Of a DNA stretch of 64,000 nt, positions 8,452 through 18,011 are shown one piece after another. The stretch is from Dulcicalothrix desertica PCC 7102 (GTDB lineage Bacteria > Cyanobacteriota > Cyanobacteriia > Cyanobacteriales > Nostocaceae), in NCBI RefSeq assembly GCF_003991905.1, contig NZ_RSCL01000010.1:62001-126000 (forward strand), in the 5' to 3' direction. A program made the translations under genes and the position numbers. Numbering within the stretch: the stretch's first letter is position 1; every line of letters starts with the position of its first letter. A model generated the notes under the pieces. That model was not told the origin of the DNA. It made no database searches and worked only from the letters and a program-made list of their open reading frames with translations.

Positions 8452-10248
8452 CTATACATGAACTTGGGATTTATATAAAGAGTAGTACACACGTTGATTG
8501 TTTAATAGTTCTTGATGAGTTCCCTGCTCAAGTACATGTCCATTTTGAAGAACAACGATTTTATCAGCTTTTTCAATAGTTGAAAGACGATGGGCAATCA
8601 CAATTACAGTACGATTTTTACTTACTGCTTCGATTGCCTCTTGTACAATTCTTTCAGAGTTTGAGTCTAACGCACTTGTTGCTTCGTCGAGAATTAAAAT
8701 ATCAGGGTTACATAAAATTGCTCTTGCTATTGCTATTCGTTGCCGTTGACCACCTGAAAGTCTTGTACCACGATTACCAACTATCGTATCAAAGCCTTGA
8801 GGTAAATCTTGGATAAATTCGTAAGCATATGCTTGTTTTGCTGCTGCAACAATTTCTGAATCTGTAGCATTTGGGCGCCCGTATCCAATGTTATCACGAA
8901 CTGAAACATCGAACAAAAACGTGTCTTGACTAACCATTGCAATTGCGCTTCTAAAAGAACCAATTTGCAAATCTCTTAAATCAATTCCATCAACGTCAAT
9001 ACTACCCTCTTCAGGATCATAAAATCGCATGATTAAATCAACTAATGTTGATTTTCCACTTCCTGATGAACCAACAATTGCAGTTGTTTTACCTTTTACT
9101 ATTTCCAGATTAATATTATGTAAAGTCGGTTCTGTATTATGCGTAAAAGTAAATGTTACATTTTGGAAGACTAAGCTGGAATTTAAACCGGGGTAATATT
9201 TTTCACCATTAGGTAATTTTAAATAATCGGTATTATATAAAAAACCTTGAACTGCTTCATAGTAACCTCTAAATAAATATATTTGTGAGCGAAAACTATT
9301 TAAAACGGTTACTCTTGGTAAAATCCGCATTAAAGTGACTGTAAAAGTCAATAAAATCGGTAAAGTTGAGTTAGTTGATGTTGAAAGTAAGTTTGCTCCA
9401 ATTAATATTATTACTAGTAGAACTGATATTCCTATCGTTTCCGTCACAGGAGCGCTAGCACAATAATACTTATATCCTGTCAAATCAGCATTATACCGAC
9501 TTTGCAGCGATTCGTCCGCGCGCTTTAACTCCCGTGCTTCCGCATGAAATGATTTGACGACTCGAATACCTGTAATTATCTCAGTAACTAGTGTTGAGAA
9601 AGCTTCAATTGCAACAGCTGCTTTACGACTATAAACTTGTAGGTCTCGATTTAATGTTCGTAGTGGCAGAAATACTATAGATAAACTAACCAGAGCAAAA
9701 ATAGTCAAAAGTGGAGAAAGAACCATTAAAAAGCATAGCAAGAAACTAATAATTAATATATTCCGAATAACTTCTAAATATAAAGAAAATAATAGTTCAC
9801 TGCGTTGTACCTGTTCGTTAATATGACTTAACAACTCTCCTAAGTTTTTTCGAGTATAAAATGGTATTTCTAACTCTAATATATGCTCAACGCACTTTCT
9901 ACGGAGTAAAGTTCCGCTGCGGAGCATGAAATCATATATACTAATGCTTGATAAGTAAGCAACGGCATTTTTGATAATCGTCAAACATAATAAAGCTATG
10001 ATAATTACCAACAATTGCCACTTGGGAGCGAAGTAAGTGTGGAAGCTTAATAATGGTTTTAAAAAACTAGATTGAATATTGCTGTAGTCTTGATTTCCAC
10101 TTAATGCTTGAGTCAGAGGCAATATCAGTGCAGTGCTGAGAACCTCTAATACTGACAAAATACTTGCTAAAATTAACGATACTATTGCCAGATATCTATG
10201 AGGTTTGACAAATTGATATAGTGAGATCAATATAGTTTTTTCTTTCAT
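8452..10248 (-). CDS. ABC transporter, fused permease and ATPase (lipid/glycan exporter type)
   Basis: A half-transporter of 598 residues if started at the ATG at 10248; a longer frame to 10314 would overlap the upstream gene. Six membrane helices fill the first 320 residues. The ATPase follows with Walker A GSSGSGKST, the signature LSGGQRQRIAIARA, Walker B ILILDEATSAL and the H-loop IAHRLST. The type covers MsbA-like lipid flippases and PglK-like flippases of lipid-linked oligosaccharides. No Wzx flippase is visible in the locus, so this gene may do that job; that is inference. Confidence 0.9.
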   Translation of the reverse strand: MKEKTILISLYQFVKPHRYLAIVSLILASILSVLEVLSTALILPLTQALSGNQDYSNIQSSFLKPLLSFHTYFAPKWQLLVIIIALLCLTIIKNAVAYLSSISIYDFMLRSGTLLRRKCVEHILELEIPFYTRKNLGELLSHINEQVQRSELLFSLYLEVIRNILIISFLLCFLMVLSPLLTIFALVSLSIVFLPLRTLNRDLQVYSRKAAVAIEAFSTLVTEIITGIRVVKSFHAEARELKRADESLQSRYNADLTGYKYYCASAPVTETIGISVLLVIILIGANLLSTSTNSTLPILLTFTVTLMRILPRVTVLNSFRSQIYLFRGYYEAVQGFLYNTDYLKLPNGEKYYPGLNSSLVFQNVTFTFTHNTEPTLHNINLEIVKGKTTAIVGSSGSGKSTLVDLIMRFYDPEEGSIDVDGIDLRDLQIGSFRSAIAMVSQDTFLFDVSVRDNIGYGRPNATDSEIVAAAKQAYAYEFIQDLPQGFDTIVGNRGTRLSGGQRQRIAIARAILCNPDILILDEATSALDSNSERIVQEAIEAVSKNRTVIVIAHRLSTIEKADKIVVLQNGHVLEQGTHQELLNNQRVYYSLYKSQVHV

Positions 10249-10300
10249 AATTAATAGGTTGGGTTTAACAAAGTGCAACCCAACATCAGCGGTATTTATT

Positions 10301-11818
10301 TTAAGTGTTTGCAAATTCCCAGCGAAATTTATCAGGGTTAAAGCGTAATTTGACGGCGCCTGGTTTTTGGGTAATGTTGACTAAACGCTCACCTTCGTGT
10401 AGAAACCAAGCTCTATCGGTAAGTGGTCTACCAGTCCACAAACCAAGTTTCGACTCTGGGGCAAAGTTAAAAACCCAGTTATCATACATATCAAAGCCAA
10501 TAGTTGTGTACAAAGTGGGCCAAGCGGCTTTAATATCAGGATTGAATTCTAACTCAATATCTCCTTTTACCTTGTGAGTTACTATAAATTCGGCTAATGC
10601 ATCTTGACGGTTAATCTCGTAAAGATATACTCCTGTTACTAACCAACTTGTACTTATTCCAAAAACTCCACAAGTCATGATTAATACTAGCATCTTTCGA
10701 GTAAATTTAACTCGATTTTCAAAGAATTTACACCATATCCATCCTACTAAAAGTAGTAGCAGTGGAATAAGAGAATATCTTTTACGACTTTCTAGTTGAT
10801 ACCCTCCTGATACAACATAAAGCAAAGAGGCGCCGAAAATCAATAGCAAAATGTAAGGTAGTAAAAATTTACTTACAGGTAATAATTTTGACTTAACAAA
10901 ATCTCTTTGCTTTAATAATATAGATAAACTCAGAGTTAAGGCAAACAGCAATATACCAAACAGCAGTACGTCGCTTAAACCCCAAGAGTGAAAAATTAAA
11001 TTACGAGTAACTGGACTTAACCAAGGTTGAAAAATGTAGTAATTTGTGTATTGGCGAAAGTAAATTGAAAAAACTGCCTGAATGGCGAATCCAGGAGGAT
11101 ACATTCTGTTACTTTCAGGGTATGTAAGCTTGTATGAAATTAAAAACGCTAGTCCGCTTAAAAATGGCGCCAGTGCAATATAGGTTCTTCGTAAATTATT
11201 AATTATTTTTCTAAGATTAAAACTTTTATCGCCTTCATCAAAGCAGATAATGGCGCCGCTAAACATGAATGCAAAAACTAAAATCTCATATAGTGACTGT
11301 GCTACAAATGTCAATATAAAGCTTATAGCAAATATATAAGGCTGTTGTTTCTTGTTATTTGCAAATTTTAATAGTAATAACAAATTTCCCCAAAATATAG
11401 TTGTGGCTAACATTGGTGTATAACCCATTACATTGACTATAGTTTGAAATCCCCAAGGAAATACACCGAAAGTCAATGCGAGAACCAGCGCTAACCCTTT
11501 TCTTTTGAATAAAATTTCTGTAACTCGAAAAAATAAACATGCTGTAATTATATGTGTAAAAACAGCCAAGTAAGAAGTAAATGCAGGGTGATTTGTAGTT
11601 ACACCATTTACTGCTTGACTTAAAAGGCGCCACATTCCCTGAAATTGTAACCATTCTACACAAAAACTCCAGAACCCATTATTTAACATATTCCGATAAT
11701 GGAATTCTTCGGAAAATAAAGGATGACCACCTAGTGCAGGAAACCACGCGGCAAGGACTGCAATACTTAGAACTGCGTAAGTAACGATACTGTTTGGAAT
11801 TTTAATATTTTTAATCAT
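10301..11818 (-). CDS. Large polytopic membrane protein, possible GT-C glycosyltransferase
   Basis: A 505-residue protein with around ten membrane segments and a soluble C-terminal tail of about 110 residues containing WTGRPLTDRAW and KFRWEF. An acidic loop after the first helix (HPLFSEEFHYRNM) is where GT-C enzymes place catalytic acidic residues, but the match is only suggestive. GT-C enzymes use polyprenyl-phosphate sugars at the outer membrane face, which would fit the DPM1-like GT2 encoded upstream. It overlaps the epimerase gene by 8 bases. I do not recognise a named family. Confidence 0.6.
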   Translation of the reverse strand: MIKNIKIPNSIVTYAVLSIAVLAAWFPALGGHPLFSEEFHYRNMLNNGFWSFCVEWLQFQGMWRLLSQAVNGVTTNHPAFTSYLAVFTHIITACLFFRVTEILFKRKGLALVLALTFGVFPWGFQTIVNVMGYTPMLATTIFWGNLLLLLKFANNKKQQPYIFAISFILTFVAQSLYEILVFAFMFSGAIICFDEGDKSFNLRKIINNLRRTYIALAPFLSGLAFLISYKLTYPESNRMYPPGFAIQAVFSIYFRQYTNYYIFQPWLSPVTRNLIFHSWGLSDVLLFGILLFALTLSLSILLKQRDFVKSKLLPVSKFLLPYILLLIFGASLLYVVSGGYQLESRKRYSLIPLLLLLVGWIWCKFFENRVKFTRKMLVLIMTCGVFGISTSWLVTGVYLYEINRQDALAEFIVTHKVKGDIELEFNPDIKAAWPTLYTTIGFDMYDNWVFNFAPESKLGLWTGRPLTDRAWFLHEGERLVNITQKPGAVKLRFNPDKFRWEFANT

Positions 11819-12881
11819 TTTCTTTCCCTATCAATATCTCAACAATTTTCTGGGCTGCGTCTCCGTTACCGTAAAATGAAGGTGATTCTAATGGGTAAGT
11901 AAAATTAGTAATGGTGTCTCTTAGGTTTTCTGGCTGTACTAAATGATTCCAACCTGCATACACTGTTTCTTTCCACTCAGTTTCGTTACGTAAGGTAAAA
12001 CAAGGACGTTGGAAAATATAAGCTTCTTTTTGCACTCCCCCTGAGTCTGTAATAACTCCGCTACAATTACTTTCTAACATCAACATCTCTAAGTAACTGA
12101 CTGGAGGAATTGTTATAATTTGTTTGTGGTTTAGATAATTATCTAATCCTTGCTGCTTTATTTGGTTAAGCGCGCGTGGATGAACTGGGAATACTACAGG
12201 GAAGTCTAATTTTGTTAGGTTTTCTAAAATTGCACTCAACCGCTCGTTGTTGTCTGTGTTGCTAGGACGATGAATTGTCGCTAGATAAAAACTATCTGGG
12301 TTTAAATTATATTTGTCGAGGATATAAGATGTTTCTTTGGCGCGATGATGAAATGTTAATACAGCATCCATCATTACGTCTCCGACACAGTGTACTCCCC
12401 GATATATACCTTCTTTCTCAAGACATTCTACTGCTATTTGTGTTGGCGCCAGTAATAATTTTGCTAGGTGGTCTGTAACAACTCGGTTTATTTCTTCTGG
12501 CATTTCGCGGTTATAACTACGCAAACCAGCTTCGATATGCATTATAGGAATGTTTAACTTGGATGCTACTAAGGCGCCTGCTAGTGTTGAGTTAGTATCT
12601 CCGTATACGCATACCCAGTCTGGTTTGTTTTGTTGTAGCAATGTTTCGATTTGCTCCATCATTCTACCTGTCATAGCTCCGTGGTTGAGGCTATGAATAT
12701 TTAAATGATGGTTAGGTTGTGGAAGGTTTAAGTCTTTGAAGAATACATCTGACATTTGAGCGTCAAAGTGTTGACCAGTATGGATAATGGTTTCTTCGAT
12801 GCTGGAGTGTTTGAAGGCATTGCTAACTACAGATGCTTTGACGAATTGAGGTCTGGCGCCTAGTATTGTTGTAATTTTCAT
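11811..12881 (-). CDS. wecB: UDP-N-acetylglucosamine 2-epimerase, non-hydrolysing (WecB/WbpI type)
   Basis: A 356-residue protein with the full family pattern: TILGARPQFVKASVVSNAF at the N-terminus, HTGQHFDAQMSDVFF, GDTNSTLAGALVA, HIEAGLRSYNREMPEEINR, and the C-terminal ITDSGGVQKEAY. WecB turns UDP-GlcNAc into UDP-ManNAc; the related WbpI acts on UDP-GlcNAc(3NAc)A. The WbpA, B, E and D type genes at 22-26.5 kb make the WbpI role attractive here, but sequence alone cannot settle it. It overlaps the GT2 gene by 4 bases and the membrane protein gene by 8 bases. Confidence 0.93.
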   Translation of the reverse strand: MKITTILGARPQFVKASVVSNAFKHSSIEETIIHTGQHFDAQMSDVFFKDLNLPQPNHHLNIHSLNHGAMTGRMMEQIETLLQQNKPDWVCVYGDTNSTLAGALVASKLNIPIMHIEAGLRSYNREMPEEINRVVTDHLAKLLLAPTQIAVECLEKEGIYRGVHCVGDVMMDAVLTFHHRAKETSYILDKYNLNPDSFYLATIHRPSNTDNNERLSAILENLTKLDFPVVFPVHPRALNQIKQQGLDNYLNHKQIITIPPVSYLEMLMLESNCSGVITDSGGVQKEAYIFQRPCFTLRNETEWKETVYAGWNHLVQPENLRDTITNFTYPLESPSFYGNGDAAQKIVEILIGKEND

Positions 12882-13678
12882 CGGCGTATTGCTTTTTTTG
12901 CTGAGGTGGGAAGGGGTTTGATGGTTTGGGATGATGCGGTTGGGAGTAGGCGCCTAATTGTTAATTTTTTAATGTAATTTAGGTGACTTAAGATGACTTT
13001 GACGACGCGCAGTTTAGAACGACCATATACACGGTTACTTAATTCTGTAGGTAGTTCGACTACTCTATATCCACATAGCATTGCTTCTGCAATGACTTCT
13101 ACTAACCCTAAAAATCCTGGATATGTAATAGGTATTTCTTCAAGGACTTCGCGTCGATATGCGCGGAACATACTTGTATATGTATATAGTCTTTGTGGTA
13201 GTACGATTCGATATAAGTTTGATAGCCCTTTGCTTAAAAATAGGCGCCAACCTGGTACGTTTTTGACTCTTCCGCGTGGATGGTAGGGTGATGCAGTGAC
13301 GACATCGACATCCGGGTACATTAAGTCTAGAAGGTCTATTAGATATTTTGGATGGTAGGTACAATCGCTATCAATCGTGCAAATAATTTGACCCTTGGCT
13401 GATGTTAACCCTGTTTTAATTGCTGCTGAAAGCCCTGCGTTTTTTGGATGATTAATAATTTGTACATGTTCTCCTAAATGCTTTTCTAGCTGTAAATATG
13501 TATCATCGGTGCTGCCATCGTTGACACAAATTACTTCTACATTTTTTCGCTCTCGCAGTTTTGATAATACTGGTAGTAATTCTTGCTTTAGGGCTGGTAT
13601 TCCCTCAGATTCATTATAACAGGGTATAATGATACTAATTAGTTCGTAATCGCTATTATTCATGTGATTGGAATACAT
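12878..13678 (-). CDS. Glycosyltransferase family 2, DPM1-like
   Basis: I placed the start at the ATG at 13678 (266 residues; 13663 is also possible). The open frame runs on to 13735, but that end lies in a terminator hairpin, so the longer form is unlikely. The GT-A core reads ISIIIPCYNESEG, EVICVNDGSTDDTY, NHPKNAGLSAAIKTGL and TIDSDCTYHP (DSD metal site), ending GRSKLRVVKVILSHLNYI. This is the polyprenyl-phosphate sugar synthase pattern (DPM1/ArnC-like) without C-terminal membrane helices. It may charge a polyprenyl carrier for a GT-C enzyme. Confidence 0.85.
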   Translation of the reverse strand: MYSNHMNNSDYELISIIIPCYNESEGIPALKQELLPVLSKLRERKNVEVICVNDGSTDDTYLQLEKHLGEHVQIINHPKNAGLSAAIKTGLTSAKGQIICTIDSDCTYHPKYLIDLLDLMYPDVDVVTASPYHPRGRVKNVPGWRLFLSKGLSNLYRIVLPQRLYTYTSMFRAYRREVLEEIPITYPGFLGLVEVIAEAMLCGYRVVELPTELSNRVYGRSKLRVVKVILSHLNYIKKLTIRRLLPTASSQTIKPLPTSAKKAIRR

Positions 13679-13710
13679 AATTTTAGCTTTATTGCTATTT
13701 CTTGTGGCGT

Positions 13711-13746
13711 AAAAAAAAATCTCGACTTCTAACAAAAGTCGAGATT
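13711..13746 (-). terminator. Rho-independent terminator downstream of the Tat-type protein gene
   Basis: An 11-bp perfect stem (13718-13728 with 13736-13746) closes a 7-base loop. On the minus strand it is followed directly by nine Ts, complementary to the A-run at 13711-13719. It lies 26 bases after the stop of the gene ending at 13772 and 33 bases before the likely start of the GT2 gene, so it should stop or weaken transcription entering the downstream sugar genes. Confidence 0.88.
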
Positions 13747-13771
13747 CTAATTTTTTGTTTTTGATAAACTT

Positions 13772-14788
13772 TTAAGCTATTGCAAACGCTATTTTATCAA
13801 CTTGAAAATCTCGCACAAATCTAATGGCACCGCTTTTTTCGTCAACGATAAATAGCGAATTAGTTCCTTTTGATGCCGGGTCGGCAAGGGCATATATTTG
13901 ACCTCCCGGAGAAATTGCTAGGCTCAATATATCGTTTTCTAAATCTTTATTGTCTAGCTGCAATTCGACGACTGTGGTAACTTTCGCTCGACCTGTTATT
14001 GCAGCTCTATCGTTTAAATCGATTTTAATCAGTACAACTGAACCCTCGGAACCTATGCTTGTACCGTAAATTACGTTGTCACGACCCAGTACTAAGTTAC
14101 TGTATCGTCGATTTGGAAATAATGTAGGTAGCGCTAATCTTTCGGCGTTATTTGCCTTACCTCCTTTTAAATCAATACCAATTAATTTAAATGGTGGTAA
14201 CCCATCGCTAAAACTGGCTATGCCAATTAGATTATTATCTTTTGTTGCTACTAAGCTTTCAAGTGTAGAACTATTGGTTTCAAAGCCAGAAATTCTTGTT
14301 GCTCCTAAATTTTCACCAGTTTTAGGGTTAATTTGTGCTACCCGTGTAAAGTTGCCTCGTGGGGTATTGACTACAGATACAACAGCTAAAGTTCCGTCAG
14401 TAAGAGGAGTTAAACTTGTTATGCGTTCTCTAGTACGAGTCAATACTGATTTTCCTGGTACTCCTCGACTTGCATCTGTATTGTCAACTTGTGCATTGTC
14501 AATTTCTACACTATCAAGCTTTGTATCTGTTTGTAAGTTACTAACTTGCCGGGAAGGAACACTAATTCGAGAAGTTTCTTTTCCTGTTACTGTGTCAGCT
14601 ACTACAAAAACAGTATCTGGAGTTTTGTTTGGTGCATCAGTTGCAACTTCTTTTTTGGCAACTTGCACTCCATAAAGTTGTGATTCTGACTGAGCATATG
14701 CTCGGCGTGGTAAGTTAGCTAACACTGCCGTAGCTGCACCGGATAAAACAAGCTGCCCAAATCGGCGCCGTCTAATTCTGATGTACAT
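13772..14788 (-). CDS. Exported protein with Tat-type signal, propeller-like
   Basis: A 338-residue protein. It starts MYIRIRRRRFGQLVLSGAAT and continues to an AYAQ cleavage site, which fits a twin-arginine signal (RRRFGQ, weakly hydrophobic core). The rest is rich in short beta-strand repeats such as ITSLTPLTDGTLAVVSV, ESLVATKDNNLIGIASF and ILSLAISPGGQIYALADP, spaced like the blades of a beta-propeller. No catalytic motif is visible. It is the first of three surface or exported proteins inside the polysaccharide locus, and the terminator behind it closes its own transcript. Confidence 0.7.
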   Translation of the reverse strand: MYIRIRRRRFGQLVLSGAATAVLANLPRRAYAQSESQLYGVQVAKKEVATDAPNKTPDTVFVVADTVTGKETSRISVPSRQVSNLQTDTKLDSVEIDNAQVDNTDASRGVPGKSVLTRTRERITSLTPLTDGTLAVVSVVNTPRGNFTRVAQINPKTGENLGATRISGFETNSSTLESLVATKDNNLIGIASFSDGLPPFKLIGIDLKGGKANNAERLALPTLFPNRRYSNLVLGRDNVIYGTSIGSEGSVVLIKIDLNDRAAITGRAKVTTVVELQLDNKDLENDILSLAISPGGQIYALADPASKGTNSLFIVDEKSGAIRFVRDFQVDKIAFAIA

Positions 14789-14855
14789 TGTCTTTTACGG
14801 TTATTTTAGGTTATTTTATTGGCAATAAAGTTTTAAGTTTCCCTGTATAGAGGGT

Positions 14856-17800
14856 TTAGGGAGACGTAGGCACGATAATTCCCGCATCGGGTGTTTGAGG
14901 GAGAGCGCCCATGTCAGCAAAAACGTTAACAGCTATTTGTTTTGCTCGTGGGTCAGTTAAATTTGTGCTATTACCACCGTTATCTAAACCAAACATCCAT
15001 TGGTTTGAACCAGTAGAAAAGACTTTTGCCCCACTGCTGGCTGTGTAACGTACCGCATTAGAAACGCTATAATTAGTGCCCGGTGGAACATCGGGGTCAG
15101 TATTACTTGGGACTACTGTTGATTGTGATAGTATTACTAAACCGCTTGGTGCGGCGCCGTTATTTACATTAGCATCCCATTCAAAACCTACTAAACCTGT
15201 TAATTTACTGCCGTTAGTTAGTCCGGTATTAGCGTAATAAAGGTCATCACTCTTTGATACTACATGGTCAAAACCCGAATATGAAGGGCTGTTTATATTT
15301 GTTGTTGTATCGTATAAACCGTCACTTCTATCACCTGTATACATAACACCTAACAGCGCATTCTCTGGACGGTTAATTAACCTGAATTTGTTCGTTGCTG
15401 GTGAGGTTGGGTCAGCGTTACTCTTGTAACACGTCATGATGCGGTTAGCTTGTCCACCGTTAGTGGAGTTTCCAAAGCGGATGTGCCAGTAAGCTGTGTT
15501 TGAACTGAAAAACGCTAAGTTAACTGGTGGGTTCGCATCGCGTGCTTGTTCGACTGCATCGCGTTCTTGCATCGACCAGTATTCATCATGACCTACTGAT
15601 ATAAAGACTTTGTGTTGTCGAATTATTTGCGGGTTCGCTTGAACATCCAGGTTCGTTATATAGTTGACATCATAACTTTGTGACTCTAACCAGCGCACCA
15701 TGTGACGCTCAAAACGTAACATTGAGTCAAAATACCAGGCGCCTTTACTAGTAGTTTGAATGAACGGACGGTCGAAAGAAACTTTGATGGCTTTTTGTCC
15801 ATTAAGACTATTCCAAGCATACAAACTATATTGACCTAAACTGTTATAAGCTTGGAAAGTAGTAAAGCTGCTTTGGAATACGATATCAGAATTATTGCTA
15901 TCGTCACGGACAACAAACCAAATAGCAGACTGTTTACCACTCGCTTGGTCGATAAGTTTGGCTATATAAAGTCCACTTGTCCAATCGGAACCAACTGCAA
16001 TTGTATAAGAATCTGACCAGTTACACTCAACAAGGTTAGTTCTATTTGGATTATTAGGGTCATCATCTACTGTACACGCGGGTTGAGTATTACCAGTAAG
16101 TGAACCACTACTCGATACTAACCTACCGCCTAAACCACCGTAATAACCTAAACGGTACACTTCAACTTGAAAACTTCCAGATTGTTTGAGCGATACTTTA
16201 ATTGGTAGTGAAGCACCTTTATTTACACTGGTTGCTGCTGCATAACCTGTAATTTCGTCTAACGCATAATTTGTGATTACCCAATTATTTGTGCCTGTTT
16301 TGATATTTTCTAAATATATCGCGTTGGCATTTGCAGGCGCCGATTTTGCGCTAAAAGTAGTACTACCAATACCCGCTGCTGTTGCCGTCACAATAACTGC
16401 GCTATTGGGTCCACTTGGTATATTTCCTAAAGTCAGTGTCGTACTTGCTTGACCATCACTACCAGTTACTACACTGGCATTCGACACAGTACCAGCACCT
16501 TGAGTCACAGTAAACGTGACGGTAGCACCCGACTGTGGATTATTATTTCCATCTTCGACACGAACTACCAAGGGATTTTGTAACGCAGTTCCAACCTTAC
16601 CACTTTGATTATCACCACTTACTTTATTAATGGTGCTGCCAATCACTAATACTACATCACGGAAATAGTTAGTATTACGGTACGAGTTAGTCGGGAACGC
16701 ATTGATGTTACCGTACACACCATTATTACCATCAGCGACTGAGCTTATGGCGCCGTTTGTAATAGTACTTGCTAAAACATCGTAAGTGAGTGCGAAGAAT
16801 GAATTAACGTTAACAGAGACAACGTATGTTGTATTCGGGTCAATATTAACTGGTGTGGAAAGTGCTTGAGTTTGCCATCCCGAAGCTGTTTCGTTCGCGA
16901 AAGTTACAGAACCCAACAAAGTACCGTTAGACGACCAAATTTTACCAATATGTGACCCTGTTTCACTTGCTGCCTTCCAAAAACGAATACCAGTAATTTG
17001 ACCTGCCTTAGTACTGGTAAATTTCATTCCCAGTTCATATGTTGCGTTATCAGAAACGTTGGCATTACTAGGTGTCTGGTTAGTAAACACACTGACTACA
17101 GTTACACCAGCAGGATTAGCTGTAGCATTAAAAGTCACAGTCCCAATACTTGGTACTGAAGCATTCACAGTATTACTAATAGGAATTATCGCACCTGAAG
17201 CGGCGCCAAGAGTAAGTACAGTGCTAGCTTGTCCACTCGCATTAGTAACAGCACTAACTGGTGATACACTACCACCTCCAGCCGTCACAGTAAAATTGAC
17301 TGTTACACCAGCTTGTGGATTACCCCCATTTTCGATGTTAACTACCAATGGATTTGTTAGCGCGGCGCCTGCTGTACCCGTTTGATTATCACCACCAGTT
17401 TTGGTAATCGTAGGAATAGTAGTAACAACAAACCCAACATCACGGAAGTAATTACTATTGCGGTAAGAATTATTCGGAAAACTACCAGCATTGCCAAACA
17501 CACCGTTGTTATTATCAGCAACCGAACTCAAATTGCCGTTAGTAACCTCAGTCGCTAAAGCATCTGTTGTCATCGCGAAATGATTATTAGTATTAACACT
17601 AACTACATAGGTTGTATTCGCCTGAATATTTAATGGTGTCGTTAATGCTTGCTCTTGCCATCCTGAAGCGGTTTCGTTTGCAAACGTTACCGTCACTAAA
17701 GGATTGGCGCCACCAGTTCCCGCCCATACTTTACCGATATGACTACCCGTTTCGCTTGGCGACTTCCAATAACGAATAGCCGTTATTTGACCAGCCGCAG

Positions 17801-17894
17801 AACTTTGAAACTTCATCCCTAACTCATAAGCAGTCCCGTCAGTAGCATCAGGGTTGCTTGGTGTTTGTGTTGTAAAAATCGTCTGATTAGCCAT
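14856..17894 (-). CDS. DUF4082/Ig-like repeat protein with N,N-dimethylformamidase-like C-terminal domain
   Basis: A 1012-residue modular protein. A DUF4082 domain (about residues 5-155), an Ig-like Big_1 domain (160-262), a second DUF4082 (270-420) and a second Ig-like domain (425-525) precede a 470-residue domain with YRLGYYGGLGGRLV, FQAYNSLGQYSLYAWNS and VFISVGHDEYWS, as in the large subunit of N,N-dimethylformamidase and its many uncharacterised relatives. The HDEYW segment is the best active-site candidate. There is no classical signal peptide, yet the beta-domains suggest an extracellular location. The substrate is unknown; a glycan or other amide at the cell surface is a guess. Confidence 0.8.
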   Translation of the reverse strand: MANQTIFTTQTPSNPDATDGTAYELGMKFQSSAAGQITAIRYWKSPSETGSHIGKVWAGTGGANPLVTVTFANETASGWQEQALTTPLNIQANTTYVVSVNTNNHFAMTTDALATEVTNGNLSSVADNNNGVFGNAGSFPNNSYRNSNYFRDVGFVVTTIPTITKTGGDNQTGTAGAALTNPLVVNIENGGNPQAGVTVNFTVTAGGGSVSPVSAVTNASGQASTVLTLGAASGAIIPISNTVNASVPSIGTVTFNATANPAGVTVVSVFTNQTPSNANVSDNATYELGMKFTSTKAGQITGIRFWKAASETGSHIGKIWSSNGTLLGSVTFANETASGWQTQALSTPVNIDPNTTYVVSVNVNSFFALTYDVLASTITNGAISSVADGNNGVYGNINAFPTNSYRNTNYFRDVVLVIGSTINKVSGDNQSGKVGTALQNPLVVRVEDGNNNPQSGATVTFTVTQGAGTVSNASVVTGSDGQASTTLTLGNIPSGPNSAVIVTATAAGIGSTTFSAKSAPANANAIYLENIKTGTNNWVITNYALDEITGYAAATSVNKGASLPIKVSLKQSGSFQVEVYRLGYYGGLGGRLVSSSGSLTGNTQPACTVDDDPNNPNRTNLVECNWSDSYTIAVGSDWTSGLYIAKLIDQASGKQSAIWFVVRDDSNNSDIVFQSSFTTFQAYNSLGQYSLYAWNSLNGQKAIKVSFDRPFIQTTSKGAWYFDSMLRFERHMVRWLESQSYDVNYITNLDVQANPQIIRQHKVFISVGHDEYWSMQERDAVEQARDANPPVNLAFFSSNTAYWHIRFGNSTNGGQANRIMTCYKSNADPTSPATNKFRLINRPENALLGVMYTGDRSDGLYDTTTNINSPSYSGFDHVVSKSDDLYYANTGLTNGSKLTGLVGFEWDANVNNGAAPSGLVILSQSTVVPSNTDPDVPPGTNYSVSNAVRYTASSGAKVFSTGSNQWMFGLDNGGNSTNLTDPRAKQIAVNVFADMGALPQTPDAGIIVPTSP

Positions 17895-17922
17895 TGCCTT
17901 AATTCAAAAATATATAAAAAAT

Positions 17923-17950
17923 GTAGAGACGCGATATATCGCGTCTCTAC
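17923..17950. repeat. Perfect 28-bp palindrome of the GTAGAGACGCGA family
   Basis: A self-complementary sequence with gtagagacgcga at one end and its complement at the other. A closely related copy is at 59099-59126, and a diverged one lies inside recJ at 31288-31317. Such palindromes are scattered in Nostocales genomes. Here it sits between two minus-strand genes and could fold in their transcript. Confidence 0.85.
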
Positions 17951-17981
17951 ACGGTTAAATTTCAAAAATATATTAAAAAAC

Positions 17982-18011
17982 CATCCGTTACATCCGTTAA
18001 ATCCGTTGCAA
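17982..18011. repeat. Short array of the 9-bp repeat (catccgtta), spanning a stop codon
   Basis: Three units of the 9-bp repeat, ending in the variant ccgttgcaa. The stop codon of the PEP-CTERM gene (17997-17999) lies inside the array, so its last residues (QRI) are encoded by it. The same unit occurs at 29561, 42811, 50101, 53325 and 54146. Confidence 0.85.

Noticed and set aside
14076-14675. Long open frame (199 codons) antisense to the Tat-type protein gene
   Set aside because: It mirrors the real gene, has no recognisable domain and no ribosome binding site.
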